Source of the DNA: Actinomadura rayongensis
GTDB lineage: Bacteria > Actinomycetota > Actinomycetes > Streptosporangiales > Streptosporangiaceae
DNA: 64,000 bases
Direction of reading: 5' to 3'
Assembly: GCF_009831215.1 (NCBI RefSeq)
Contig: NZ_WUTW01000001.1
Coordinates: forward strand, 806,001 to 870,000
The position numbers and the translations under genes are program-made. This document shows positions 41,770 to 50,383 of this stretch, piece by piece (positions within the stretch are counted from its first letter, which is position 1; each line of letters opens with the position of its first letter). The notes below the pieces were generated by a model. It was not told the origin of the DNA. It saw only the letters and a program-made list of their open reading frames with translations, and made no database searches.

Positions 41770-42642
41770 GTGAGCGCCGAGCAGCTCGGCTTCGACGGGA
41801 TGCCGCGCCGGCTCTACGCCTGCACGCCGTCCCGGCTCAACACCTGGCTGGACTGCCCGCGCCGGTACCGGATGACGTATCTGGACCGTCCGGCGCCGCC
41901 CAAGGGGCCGCCGTGGGCGCACAACAGCCTGGGGGCCAGCGTCCACAACGCGCTCGCGGGCTGGTGGCGGCTGCCGCTCCCCGAGCGGACCCCGGCCGCC
42001 GCCGGGACGCTGCTCGCGCGCGGCTGGCTGACCGACGGCTTCCGCGACGCCGAGCAGTCCGCGCAGCAGCGCGACCGCGCCCGCGAGATGGTGGAGCGGT
42101 ACGCGTCCGGGCTGGACCCGGCGGCCGAGCCGCTCGGCGTGGAGCGGACGGTCGCGACCCGCACCGACCGCATCGCCGTCTCGGGCCGCATCGACCGGCT
42201 GGACGCGCGCGGCGACGAACTGGCCGTCGTGGACTACAAGACGGGCCGCCGCCCGCTGACCTCGGACGACGCGCGCGGCTCACTGGCCCTAGCGCTGTAC
42301 GCGGTGGCGGCGTCGCGAGTGCTGCGCCGCCCCTGCCGGACGGTCGAACTGCACCACCTGCCGACCGGCGAGGTCGCCGCCTGGGAGCACTCGGACGCGT
42401 CCCTGGACCGCCAACTCCGCCGCGCCGAGTCGATCGCCGCCGAGGCCGAGGCCGCCGACACCGCCTACCGGAACCGTGTTCCGAAACCGCGCTCCGGCGA
42501 CGCGCCCATCGACCACGCCCCGCACGACGAACTCTTCCCACCCCGTCCGGGCAGCCTGTGCGCCTGGTGCGACTTCGCCCGCCACTGCCCCGAAGGCCGC
42601 GCCGCCGCCCCCGCCAAGGAACCCTGGGCAGCAGTCTCCTAA
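41770..42642 (+). CDS. RecB-family (PD-(D/E)XK, Fe-S) exonuclease-like protein
   Basis: Predicted 290 residues. Nuclease core: GRIDRLDARGD, then AVVDYKTGRRP (Asp, and Asp-x-Lys). Four cysteines, one in LDCPRRYR (about 29) and three in CAWCDFARHC (about 264-273), are arranged like the iron-sulfur staple of AddB/RecB-type and Cas4-like nucleases. It is the last of four closely spaced genes, 7 bases after the MBL-fold gene. It probably acts on single-strand DNA ends. Confidence 0.88.
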   Translation: MSAEQLGFDGMPRRLYACTPSRLNTWLDCPRRYRMTYLDRPAPPKGPPWAHNSLGASVHNALAGWWRLPLPERTPAAAGTLLARGWLTDGFRDAEQSAQQRDRAREMVERYASGLDPAAEPLGVERTVATRTDRIAVSGRIDRLDARGDELAVVDYKTGRRPLTSDDARGSLALALYAVAASRVLRRPCRTVELHHLPTGEVAAWEHSDASLDRQLRRAESIAAEAEAADTAYRNRVPKPRSGDAPIDHAPHDELFPPRPGSLCAWCDFARHCPEGRAAAPAKEPWAAVS

Positions 42643-42668
42643 CCCGTCCGACGCCGAGACACGGGCGG

Positions 42669-43568
42669 TCAGGCGGGGACGGGGGCGGGCCAGCGGCGGG
42701 GGTCGCGGAGGCCGTAGAGCCCGCGCGCGAGGTCGTACCCCTCGCCGGCGAGCCGCTGCCGGGCACGTTCCAGCATCGCCCGGGTCGGCTTGGCGAACGC
42801 GCGGTCGTGGACGCGCTCGGGCACCGTGCTGAGCGCCGTCCGGAACGAGCGCAGCGCGGCCGTCACGGCGGGCTGCGGCACCTCGGGCAGCGTCCCGTAC
42901 ATGCGCCGCGCCCAGTCCGGCAGCGCGTAATAGCAGAGCGCACCGAACGGGAAGTACCCCGGCTTGCCCGCGCTCAGAAAGCGCAACTCCGGCGGCAGCG
43001 TCGGCCACAGCAGGAACCGGACGGTCGCCGCCGCCTCCTCGGTCACCCGCAGCACGGGCCGCATCGACGCGAAGTAGTCCTCCATCTCCGCGACGCTCCC
43101 AGGCACGTCCTCGACATGCAGGCCCACGTACGTGGCGGTATGCCGCTGCTCGTCCAAATACCGGTCCGCCATCGCGGCCGTCAAAGGCAGCCCGGACCGC
43201 CGCGCGACCTCCAGATACGAGTAGACCTCCGCACAGTGGACCCAGAGCAAAAGCTCAGGCTGGTCCAGCCGCTCCCGCTTCCCCGTGTCATGGTTGAGAA
43301 TCCGCAAGCTGCGATGGATGCCCCGGACACGCGCGGCGAGCGCGTCGATCTCGTCGGGCGCGCCGAACGTCGCCGTCCCGACGAAGTCCGCCGTGCGCTG
43401 CAGCCGCCCGAACGGATCCTCCTGGAACGTGGAGTTCTGCCAGACCCCCCACATAGCGAGCGGATGCAACGCCTGGAGCATGAGACTCCGCACGCCGCCG
43501 ACCCACATGGACCGGTCGATGTGAACGCGCCAGGTGACGCTCTCAGGGGGCTGGACGGTCGCGGACAT
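42669..43568 (-). CDS. MpaB/DUF2236-family oxygenase
   Basis: Predicted 299 residues. It shows features of the MpaB/latex-clearing-protein superfamily of haem-binding oxygenases: WRVHIDRSMWVGGVRSLMLQ, ALHPLAMWGV, GIHRSLRIL and ELLLWVHCAEVYSYL, with conserved His residues. I chose ATG 43568 because GGAGG is 7 bases upstream; the GTG at 43574 is too close to it. The promoter side carries a large palindrome. Its substrate is unknown. Confidence 0.85.
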   Translation of the reverse strand: MSATVQPPESVTWRVHIDRSMWVGGVRSLMLQALHPLAMWGVWQNSTFQEDPFGRLQRTADFVGTATFGAPDEIDALAARVRGIHRSLRILNHDTGKRERLDQPELLLWVHCAEVYSYLEVARRSGLPLTAAMADRYLDEQRHTATYVGLHVEDVPGSVAEMEDYFASMRPVLRVTEEAAATVRFLLWPTLPPELRFLSAGKPGYFPFGALCYYALPDWARRMYGTLPEVPQPAVTAALRSFRTALSTVPERVHDRAFAKPTRAMLERARQRLAGEGYDLARGLYGLRDPRRWPAPVPA

Positions 43569-43581
43569 CGGCACGCCTCCG

Positions 43582-43606
43582 CATCGGTTGATCGATCGAA
43601 CCGATG
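43582..43606. promoter_or_regulatory. 25-bp palindrome upstream of the MpaB gene
   Basis: Arms CATCGGTT and AACCGATG flank a centre that itself contains GATCGATC. It ends 14 bases before the start codon, overlapping where a repressor would block transcription. No regulator gene is adjacent. Confidence 0.7.
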
Positions 43607-43645
43607 TAAGTGTGCCATTACTACCCCGCCCCGCCCACCCCCGGG

Positions 43646-44029
43646 TCAGGCGTCCCGCGCCCAGCCGTACCGGGACTCGTAGTCGCTGCCGTCGTTGTCG
43701 ATCTCCGGTCGGTGCCGCGGAAGGCCGTTGACGTGCTGGGTCGCCTTCCTCTCGGCGCCCTCATAGCGGTCCGCCGTGGCGTACACCGCCTCCCGGTTGC
43801 GGATGAGGACGTTGGTCTCGTCGTTGAACTCGACGATGGTCTTCGCCCGCCAGAGTTCGTATTCGTCCCGCAGTCCGACCTCCTCGCCGACGATCCCGAA
43901 ACAGTTGGCCGGAAGGGCCGCCCCGTCGAGGATGAGCGGTGCGTTCGACCAGGAGTTGACGGCGTCGTTGATGTAGTCGCCGCTCCTGCGGATCATTCGC
44001 GCGCGTGCCTTGTACTCGTTGGCGGTCAC
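43646..44029 (-). CDS. Small WXG/ESX-type secretion-associated protein (tentative)
   Basis: Predicted 127 residues from GTG with GGAG 8 bases upstream. It is predicted mostly helical with a helix-turn-helix hairpin and no signal peptide, like WXG100/EspC-type substrates. A central segment reads NCFGIVGEEVGLRDEYELWR, and a C-terminal charged tail ends in YGWARDA. The neighbours (a second WXG-like protein, YbaB-like proteins, a membrane-anchored DUF3558-like protein) support a type VII-secretion context. Sequence alone gives no firm family. Confidence 0.5.
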   Translation of the reverse strand: MTANEYKARARMIRRSGDYINDAVNSWSNAPLILDGAALPANCFGIVGEEVGLRDEYELWRAKTIVEFNDETNVLIRNREAVYATADRYEGAERKATQHVNGLPRHRPEIDNDGSDYESRYGWARDA

Positions 44030-44055
44030 GTGGACACTCCTCCGGATGGTCGTTC

Positions 44056-44676
44056 TCAGCCGGGCAGGCGGGCGAGAAGCTGGTCGGCCAGCTGCCGGTT
44101 GACGCGGTTCTCCACCGCGACGCGTCTTCCGTCGGGTCTGGTGCGGCTCACCGCGGTGTCCGCCCACATGACCCAGGCATAGAGATTGCGGCGGCTGACG
44201 GAGAGGAAGGACCGCCGGTCGGTTCCTTGGCAGTACTGACCGCCGTCGGCCCGCAGGACCGTGCCGGCGCATTTCATCGTGGCCCAGGGCGGCGCGCCCG
44301 GAATTTGCTGGGTCGTGCGCGTGCGCAGATCATTGATCTTGACGATGACGGACGTCGTGCCGCCGGGACGGTCGAGTTCCCAGGTGCACGTGCCGGGCAC
44401 CGTGACGACGTCCTTCTTCTTGGGTTTCACCTCGGCGAGCTGCCGGAGTTCGTCGACCTTCGCCGGATCGATGAGCGTGCAGGGATCCGGGGGATCATAA
44501 AAGGCGGGCCAGGAACCAGGGCTCGTGGTCGGCGAGGAGGGGGCATGGGACGGCTTCGGGCCCGTGTCCGGGGTGCCTTCGCTGCCCAGAAACCATCCGC
44601 CGAGGCCCACGACCGCGAGGATCCCGGCGGGCGCGGCTGCCCGCCGCCCCACGATGCGCCAACGACCCGCGGTCAC
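44056..44676 (-). CDS. Membrane-anchored DUF3558-like protein
   Basis: Predicted 206 residues with one N-terminal membrane helix (AAAPAGILAVVGLGGWFLG), a Ser/Thr/Pro linker and an outside domain. The DPCTLIDPAKVDELRQL start and paired cysteine in PGTCTWELD resemble the DUF3558 family of actinobacterial lipoproteins, although no lipobox is present. The GTG overlaps the upstream WXG-like gene (GTGA), so it is coupled to a likely secreted partner. Confidence 0.6.
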   Translation of the reverse strand: MTAGRWRIVGRRAAAPAGILAVVGLGGWFLGSEGTPDTGPKPSHAPSSPTTSPGSWPAFYDPPDPCTLIDPAKVDELRQLAEVKPKKKDVVTVPGTCTWELDRPGGTTSVIVKINDLRTRTTQQIPGAPPWATMKCAGTVLRADGGQYCQGTDRRSFLSVSRRNLYAWVMWADTAVSRTRPDGRRVAVENRVNRQLADQLLARLPG

Positions 44677-45341
44677 TTGGGGAGCCACCGCTTCGGATCG
44701 CCCGCGCCGTCCGGGAATTCCGCCGGGCTCCTGAACTTGCTCAGCTCCGCCTTGAAGCGGGCCAGTCCGACTTTCGTGGTCATGAGGGTCGTCCGAAGGC
44801 TGGTGTCGACCTTGTTGACCGCTTCGACGTAGTCGAGCAGGGCACGGGAGATCGTCGGCTTGTCCGCCTTCTTGTTGGACGTCCACGTCAAGCCGCTGAG
44901 GGCGGGCTCGATGCGGCCCGCCGCGAGCGTGGTGAGATCGACCGCCAGGTTGTAGGCATTGGTGACTTCGAGGGCGAGATCCAGCAGCGCGCCCTCCGCC
45001 GCGAAGAGGCTCGCCGCGTTGAGATCGGCCACCGACGCGTTCCGCGTCATATGCCAGCGGAAGGCGTCATAGGCTCCGCCCGTCCAGTCGGCGGTCAGTG
45101 AGTTCCACGCGTTGAAGAGAGGTTCCTCCGCGTCCTTGACGCTCTGTGCCGCCGCGCGCCACTTGTCGGCCACCCGGAGTATCGCTTCCGGGTCGCCCTT
45201 CATCCTCTTCGCGGCATCAAGCGCCTTTTTGGCGCCCAGGACCTCCACCGTGCTGATGCCGATGTCGACGATCGTGCCGGCCTTGCTCGGCCACTTCTTG
45301 GAGGCGGTCATGCGGTGCCGGCCGGGACGCGGTGCGGTCAA
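44673..45341 (-). CDS. WXG100-like long helical protein
   Basis: Predicted 222 residues, nearly all helical. The segment SLTADWTGGAYDAFRWHMTR has the W-x-G turn between two helices typical of WXG100-superfamily type VII substrates. I chose the TTG at 45341 because AGGGG is correctly spaced and it lies 3 bases after the previous gene; ATG 45311 (MTASKK) is the alternative. It overlaps the membrane-anchored gene downstream. It is likely secreted or a surface chaperone partner; no toxin tip is evident. Confidence 0.65.
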   Translation of the reverse strand: MTAPRPGRHRMTASKKWPSKAGTIVDIGISTVEVLGAKKALDAAKRMKGDPEAILRVADKWRAAAQSVKDAEEPLFNAWNSLTADWTGGAYDAFRWHMTRNASVADLNAASLFAAEGALLDLALEVTNAYNLAVDLTTLAAGRIEPALSGLTWTSNKKADKPTISRALLDYVEAVNKVDTSLRTTLMTTKVGLARFKAELSKFRSPAEFPDGAGDPKRWLPK

Positions 45342-45344
45342 TGC

Positions 45345-45704
45345 TCAACCCCTGTTCAGGCGCTTGCGTTCGCTCGCCGCCGCCTCGGTCATCTCCCGTT
45401 CGGCCGCGGCGAGGGCGGCCAGGATCCGTTCGCCGAGGCGGGGGACGTCGGAGGTCGCAGCCGTGACATGGTCCAGGTCGATGGTGAGCGCGCCGTCGCC
45501 CGTCACGGTGACCGACCCCAGCCCCGGCGCGATCTCGGCGGTGAAGGAGCGGCTCCGGAATTCTTCGTTGAACCGCTCGTGCGCGGCCAGGAGGTCGTCG
45601 CTCGCGGCCACGAGATGTTCCGTGCGCCGCATCGCGGAGACCAGTTCGGCGCGCAGGGCGTCGTTGCGCTTTCGCCAGTGGTCCGCATCGGTGGGGGCGG
45701 TCAC
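45345..45704 (-). CDS. YbaB/EbfC-family-like protein
   Basis: A 119-residue protein with a helix-sheet-helix plan: a long N-terminal helix, then FTAEIAPGLGSVTVTGDGAL strands, then a C-terminal helix (RLGERILAALAAAEREMTE). Such YbaB-like proteins commonly precede WXG100 genes in actinomycetes and may bind DNA or act as chaperones. The GTG overlaps the stop of the preceding frameshifted gene (GTGA). Confidence 0.7.
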   Translation of the reverse strand: MTAPTDADHWRKRNDALRAELVSAMRRTEHLVAASDDLLAAHERFNEEFRSRSFTAEIAPGLGSVTVTGDGALTIDLDHVTAATSDVPRLGERILAALAAAEREMTEAAASERKRLNRG

Positions 45705-46155
45705 GGCTCGCTCTTTCCGGTCGGGCGGGCCGGGGCGTCCGCCTCGATCGCTTCGCGGCGGAGGTCGGCTTCATGCCGCGCGGTGGTGATCAGTTCGGCG
45801 ATGCGGAGGCCCAGCCCGCCCGCCTCGGGTCCGCGAAGCGCGTCGCGTCCCACCTGGAGGGAAACCGGTTCGCCCCGGCCGGTCACCACGACGCGCAGGT
45901 TCCCCGCGAGCGCGTCGACCGTGATCCGCTCGGCGGCGAGCCGCTCCTCGATCCCTGCGGAACGGACGTCGGGCGGCCGGGTGATGCCGTCTCTGGTTCA
46001 GACTCTGGACGTGGCGTGGGGAAATGGGGTTTTTGCGGGCGTGTATCCCGTTTCGCTGCGGCGGAAAGTCGTTGCCGGATCTCTTCCGGAGTCGTCGGCG
46101 CATGGGCGACACCGCTGTTGAGCAGCCGTTTGAGAGGTTCCGGGTTCGCGTCCAC
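45701..46155 (-). pseudogene. Frameshifted YbaB-like gene at the head of the WXG group
   Basis: The C-terminal frame (about 46000 down to 45701) encodes a clear YbaB-like part, IEERLAAERITVDALAGNLR and EAGGLGLRIAELITTARHEA, with GC-rich third positions. It has no ATG, and a TGA lies at about 46003. A second frame from GTG 46155 (GGAGG 13 bases upstream) encodes MDANPEPLKRLLNSG and stays open until 45883. The two frames join by a one-base shift between 46003 and 45883, consistent with a single-base deletion or a sequencing error. No slippery heptamer was found in the overlap. Confidence 0.5.
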
Positions 46156-46225
46156 AGGCTGCTCACCGCCTCCGGAGTGCTGCAGAAGTGCACTCTCCGA
46201 CGTCAGGTCAAGAACATCTTTTCAA

Positions 46226-47107
46226 TTAGCGGAGGCGGCGTTCGGCGGTGTTCCAGAAGGTGGTCAGGGCGGCGGCGGTGGTCTCGGGGGCGTCGACGGC
46301 GGGGGAGTGGGCGGCGCTCGGGATCACGACGCGGGTCGCGTCGAGCTGTTCGGCCATCTCGGCCTGGGTGCGCGGGTGCCAGACGTCGTCGTCCTCGCCG
46401 TACAGGACGAGGACGCCGAAACCGTCGTCGCGGGAGCGCTTGGCCAGCTCCTCCACGCGGTCGGGGGCGGTGATCAGGCCGTCGGCCATCGCTCGCAGGC
46501 CGGTCGGGCAGTTTGAGAGGGTCCGCTTGCGCAGGAAGGCGATGATGTCGGCCGGGACGCCGCGCTCCACCGCCTCGGGTTCGATCGCCAGCGTCCAGAT
46601 CTGCTCCATGCCGAGTTCGGGGATCGCGTCCCGCAGCGCCGCCGCGCGGCGGGCGGACGGGCCGACGAGCCCCGCGGGGCCCGAGCTCATCAGCGTCAGC
46701 GACGCGGGCAGGACGGCGTCCGCGAGGACCGCCTCCCGCACGATCAGCCCGCCGAACGAGTGCCCGACGAGGTGGACGGGTTCGGGGCCGAGCGTCTCGG
46801 CGATCGCGGCGACGTCCGCGCCCAGCTCCGGCCGCGCGTACACCGACGGGTCGTCGGGCGATCCGGGGCTCTCGTGCTGGCCGCGCTGGTCGATCGCGAG
46901 GACGCGCCGGCCGGACGCCGCGAGCGTCTGCAGGACGGCGATGAAGTCCTCTTTGCTGCCGGTGAACCCGGGCACGAGCAGGGCCGGGCCGCGTTCGACG
47001 ACGCCCGACCCCGGCAGGGCCTCCAGCGCGGCGAACGTGCCGCGCGAGGTCTGGACGGACGTCCGGCGGACGCCGGGGGGCAGGGTCAGGAACGGGGGCG
47101 TGCTCAC
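46226..47107 (-). CDS. Alpha/beta hydrolase
   Basis: Predicted 293 residues. The nucleophile elbow is VHLVGHSFGGLI, the oxyanion region LLVPGFTGSKEDF, the acid probably in YGEDDDVWHP, and the catalytic His in SAAHSPAVDAPE. It lacks a signal peptide. GTG start at 47107. It is divergent from the GDPD gene by 69 bases. The substrate cannot be predicted from this large family. Confidence 0.85.
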   Translation of the reverse strand: MSTPPFLTLPPGVRRTSVQTSRGTFAALEALPGSGVVERGPALLVPGFTGSKEDFIAVLQTLAASGRRVLAIDQRGQHESPGSPDDPSVYARPELGADVAAIAETLGPEPVHLVGHSFGGLIVREAVLADAVLPASLTLMSSGPAGLVGPSARRAAALRDAIPELGMEQIWTLAIEPEAVERGVPADIIAFLRKRTLSNCPTGLRAMADGLITAPDRVEELAKRSRDDGFGVLVLYGEDDDVWHPRTQAEMAEQLDATRVVIPSAAHSPAVDAPETTAAALTTFWNTAERRLR

Positions 47108-47176
47108 AGAGCGCCACCATACTAAACGCGGCGGCGAGAACACCGGTCACAAGGCTTCGGTGGTAACGTCCGGTCC

Positions 47177-47851
47177 GTGGGGCCGCTACCGGAGATCTCC
47201 GCGCACCGCCGGGACAGCGCCGGCGTGACCGGGCTGCACGAGGCCGTCGCGTCCGGCGCCGAGTACGTCGAGATCGACGTCCGCCGGGCGGGGGACGGGA
47301 GCCTCGTCGTCCACCACGATCCCGAGGTGGGCGGGCTGCCGCTGCGGCGGCTGAGCCGGGCGCGCATCGAGGAGATCACGGCCCGTCCGGTGCCCGCCGT
47401 CGGCGCCGCGATGGAGATCATCGCGCGGGGTGCGCGCGGCCATCTCGACCTCAAGGAGCCGGGCGTCGAGCACGAGACGGTCGGGCTCGCGATGGAGATC
47501 TTCGGCCCGGGACGGTTCGTCGTCACGACCCGGGACGCGGACGTCCTGCGGTGCGTGAAGAAGGAGTTCCCGGACGCGTCCACGGCGCTGTCGGTGGGCC
47601 GCGGGATGCTGGAGCGGGGCGCGGCGGGCGATCTGGCGCCGCTGCGGGCGATCCGCGCGTCCGGCGCCGACATGGTGGCGCTGAACCACCGCCTCGCGCG
47701 CGTCGGCGTGCTGCGCCAGTGCGCGCGGGCGGGCTATCCGGTGATGCTGTGGACGGTCAACGCCGAGCGCCTGATCCGGCGCTTCCTGCGCGATCCCCGG
47801 GTGGCGGTCCTCGTCACGGACCGCCCGAGGACCGCGCTGGCGCTGCGCTGA
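47177..47851 (+). CDS. Glycerophosphodiester phosphodiesterase
   Basis: A 224-residue protein from GTG. The GDPD motifs are ISAHRRDSAG (catalytic His, usually HRG), EYVEIDVRRAGDGSLVVHHD (metal Glu/Asp and catalytic His) and HLDLKEPG. The C-terminal VMLWTVNAERLIRRFL is also typical. It has no signal peptide, so it likely acts on glycerophosphodiesters inside the cell. The HRRDS variant in place of HRG is slightly unusual. Confidence 0.85.
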   Translation: MGPLPEISAHRRDSAGVTGLHEAVASGAEYVEIDVRRAGDGSLVVHHDPEVGGLPLRRLSRARIEEITARPVPAVGAAMEIIARGARGHLDLKEPGVEHETVGLAMEIFGPGRFVVTTRDADVLRCVKKEFPDASTALSVGRGMLERGAAGDLAPLRAIRASGADMVALNHRLARVGVLRQCARAGYPVMLWTVNAERLIRRFLRDPRVAVLVTDRPRTALALR

Positions 47852-47856
47852 GCCGT

Positions 47857-47876
47857 GCCCCGCACGACGGCGGGGC
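47857..47876. terminator. Short hairpin between convergent GDPD and helicase genes
   Basis: GCCCCGC (47857-47863) and GCGGGGC (47870-47876) form a 7-bp stem with a 6-base loop. Confidence 0.45.
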
Positions 47877-47882
47877 CGGGGC

Positions 47883-49607
47883 TCACGAGTTGTACGGGTC
47901 GTGGTCGGCGGACTTGCCGGCGCGGGTGCGGCGGCGCGTCCGGGTGCGGGTGCGCTCGGTGACCACGGTGTCACCGGACGCCTCGGTCGGCTGCGCGGCC
48001 TGCGGCGCGGCCTTGGCGGCCGGTGCGGCGGGCTGCGCGGGCTCGGCGGCCTGCGCGACGGCCTTGTCGACGGCCTTGTCGGCGGGCTGGTCGGCGGCGG
48101 GCTTGGCGGCCCGGGTCCGCTTGCGGGCGGGCCGGGCGCGCTTGGGCGCCTCCGCCGGAGCGGCGGCCGGGGCGGCGGCCTCGGCGGGCGCGGCCGTGTC
48201 GGTCGCACCACCGGTCGCCGTTTCCGTCGCCGTGTCGGCCGCGCCCTCGGCGACGGGCTGGCCCGCGCGCGTCCGGGTGCGGCTCCGCTTGCGCCGCGGC
48301 TTGGCCGGACGCTCGGGCTCGCGCTCGCGCTCCCGCTCCCGCGGGGCCTGGCTGCGGTTGCGCCCGGTCTCGCCGATGTCCTCCAGCTCCTCGGCGTCCA
48401 GCCCGGCGCGCTCGCCGCGCTGCTCCTTCGGGAGCGTTCCGGTCGTACCGGACGGAATGCCGAGCGTCGCGTAGAAGTGCTCGGACGTGGAGTAGGTCTC
48501 CTCGGGCGTCGCGAACGGCAGCCCGAGCGTCCCGTTGATCAGCTTCCACCGCGGCAGGTCGGACCAGTCGACCAGCGTGACCGCCACGCCCTCCTTGCCC
48601 GCGCGGCCGGTGCGGCCGATGCGGTGGACGTAGGTGTCGGCGCTGTCGGGGCACTCGTAGTTGACGACGTGCGTGACGTCGTCCACGTCGAGCCCGCGGG
48701 CGGCGACGTCCGTCGCGACCAGCACGTCGATCTTGCCGTTGCGGAACGCGCGCAGCGCCCGCTCGCGCTGGCTCTGCCCGAGGTCGCCGTGGACGGCCGC
48801 CGCGTCGAACCCGCGCTGGGCGAGGTCGCCGGCGACCCGGTCGCACGCGCGCTTGGTCTGGCAGAAGACCATGGTGAGACCACGGCCGTCCGCCTGGAGG
48901 ATGCGCGCGAGCATCTCGGGCTTGTCCATCTGGTGGGCCTGCCACACGTGCTGCACGACCTGCGGCGTCGCGTCGGACTCGCTGTGCGACTCGGCGCGGA
49001 CGTTCGTCGGACGGGTCAGGTACCGCCGCGACAGCGACACGATCTCGCCCGGCATCGTCGCCGAGAACAGCATCGTCTGCCGCTGGGCGGGGATGCGGTC
49101 GATGATCCGCTCGATGTCGGGCAGGAACCCGAGGTCGAGCATGCGGTCGGCCTCGTCCAGGACGAGGACGCCGATCTCCGACAGGTCCAGGTGCTTCTGC
49201 TTGACGAGGTCGAGCAGGCGGCCGGGAGTGCCGACGACGACGTCGACGCCCGCGCGCAGCGCCTCGACCTGCGGCTCGTAGGCGCGTCCGCCGTAGACGG
49301 CGAGGACGCGGGTGCCGATCTTGCCGCCGGCGACGACGAGGTCGTCGGTGACCTGGCTGGCCAGCTCGCGGGTCGGGGCGACGACGAGGGCCTGGGGCCG
49401 CTTGCCGCCGTGGGTGATCCGCTGGAGCAGGGCCACGCCGAAGGCGAGGGTCTTGCCGGTGCCGGTGCGGGCCTGTCCGATGATGTCGTGCCCGCCGAGG
49501 GCGATCGGCAGCGCCAGCTCCTGGATCGGGAACGCGTTGACGATGCCCTCGATCTCCAGGGCGTCTGCTATCTCGGGTCGGACCCCGAGTTCACGAAAGG
49601 TAGTCAG
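47883..49607 (-). CDS. DEAD-box RNA helicase with a probable CTG start codon
   Basis: Predicted 574 residues. Helicase motifs in order: Q motif (NAFPIQELALPIAL), Walker A (ARTGTGKT, about 45), PTRELA, GTPGR, DEAD (VLDEADRMLD, about 149), SATMPG, and in domain 2 ATDVAARGLDVDDV and HRIGRTGR. A long Ala/Pro/Lys/Arg tail, including TRTRTRRRTRAG, would bind RNA. No ATG, GTG or TTG precedes the Q motif in frame. CTG at 49607 gives TTFRELGVRPEI, as I remember in relatives, and GGAGG stands 9 bases before it. Confidence 0.9.
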   Translation of the reverse strand: MTTFRELGVRPEIADALEIEGIVNAFPIQELALPIALGGHDIIGQARTGTGKTLAFGVALLQRITHGGKRPQALVVAPTRELASQVTDDLVVAGGKIGTRVLAVYGGRAYEPQVEALRAGVDVVVGTPGRLLDLVKQKHLDLSEIGVLVLDEADRMLDLGFLPDIERIIDRIPAQRQTMLFSATMPGEIVSLSRRYLTRPTNVRAESHSESDATPQVVQHVWQAHQMDKPEMLARILQADGRGLTMVFCQTKRACDRVAGDLAQRGFDAAAVHGDLGQSQRERALRAFRNGKIDVLVATDVAARGLDVDDVTHVVNYECPDSADTYVHRIGRTGRAGKEGVAVTLVDWSDLPRWKLINGTLGLPFATPEETYSTSEHFYATLGIPSGTTGTLPKEQRGERAGLDAEELEDIGETGRNRSQAPREREREREPERPAKPRRKRSRTRTRAGQPVAEGAADTATETATGGATDTAAPAEAAAPAAAPAEAPKRARPARKRTRAAKPAADQPADKAVDKAVAQAAEPAQPAAPAAKAAPQAAQPTEASGDTVVTERTRTRTRRRTRAGKSADHDPYNS

Positions 49608-50072
49608 GGCTTTCAGCCTCCATAGTGCGGGGTCCTCGCTCCGTGCGCGGCGCCGCGGTGGTACCCCGGCCGCGCCGGGGCGGCGGGCCGAAGGGGTCCG
49701 CCACGGGGGCGGACGGGTCGCGGCGCCGGTCGGGTTCCGGGCCGCCGTCCGCGTCCCGTGTCCGCGCGCTCATGCGGGAGGGACCAGCCGTCGATCATTC
49801 CTTGGGCGACCGCAGTCAGGGGTTGAAAGCAGTCACTCGCTGTGGCTGCGTGCGGTCACACTCCGCGACGCAGTGTACCGACCTCGGTTTGAGTACACCA
49901 ATGGCCGATCACTGGTGCTAACGGTTCCCGCCTTCGCCGTATTCCATGCCCGGGCACCAGGCCCGATCTGACAAGCGATTTTACCGTTTCATCGAGGTTC
50001 TGGCCACTTTCGGCCACCCGATTTCGCGTCATGTCCGGGGACGGCCGTCGTGGGGCCCGTCCCGCGACATGG
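49608..50072. other. 465-base region upstream of the helicase with no clear gene
   Basis: The first 190 bases are GC-rich leader; the central part (about 49790-50030) is noticeably less GC-rich (about 60%) than the rest of the window. An ATG at 49622 opens a ten-codon frame (MEAESPDYLS) overlapping the helicase Shine-Dalgarno. The AT-richer part probably holds the helicase promoter; no convincing -35/-10 pair could be chosen. No RNA gene was recognised. Confidence 0.4.
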
Positions 50073-50107
50073 CGAGGCCCCCGTCGCGGGGGACGACGGG
50101 GGCCTCG
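50073..50107 (-). terminator. Hairpin after the GlsB-like gene
   Basis: CGAGGCCCCCGTCG (50073-50086) pairs exactly with 50094-50107 around a 7-base loop, 16 bases past the stop of the minus-strand gene. Confidence 0.8.
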
Positions 50108-50122
50108 GGCCTGGCAGGGGGT

Positions 50123-50383
50123 CTAGTACGAACGGCCCCACCGGCCGCCGCGCGCGGACGTCATGCCCGCGACCCCGAGCGCCGCGATCACCACCGAGAA
50201 CACGAACGCGATCACCGATCCGGCGCCGAGCGCGTGCGCGACCACGCCGCCGAGGACCGCGCCGACGATGCCGATGAGGATCGTCAGCAGGATGCCGATG
50301 GGGTTGCGGCCCGGCACGATCAGACGGGCCAGGGCACCGATGACGGCACCCACCAGAATGAACCAGAGAACCGTCAGGACCAT
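50123..50383 (-). CDS. GlsB/YeaQ/YmgE-family (transglycosylase-associated) membrane protein
   Basis: An 86-residue protein with three hydrophobic segments. It has the family's GAVIGALARLIVPGRNPIGI and LIGIVGAVLGGVVA motifs. GGAAGGG precedes the ATG. The family is induced by stress in several bacteria, but its molecular role is unknown. It has its own hairpin downstream. Confidence 0.92.
   Translation of the reverse strand: MVLTVLWFILVGAVIGALARLIVPGRNPIGILLTILIGIVGAVLGGVVAHALGAGSVIAFVFSVVIAALGVAGMTSARGGRWGRSY

Noticed and set aside
45883..46003. Programmed -1 frameshift in the YbaB-like gene
   Set aside because: No slippery heptamer or downstream structure was found inside the only window where the shift could work; a deletion or sequence error is simpler.
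49590..49622. Ten-codon leader peptide gene (MEAESPDYLS) as a separate gene
   Set aside because: Its ATG overlaps the helicase Shine-Dalgarno and it has no ribosome site of its own; kept only as a note under the helicase.
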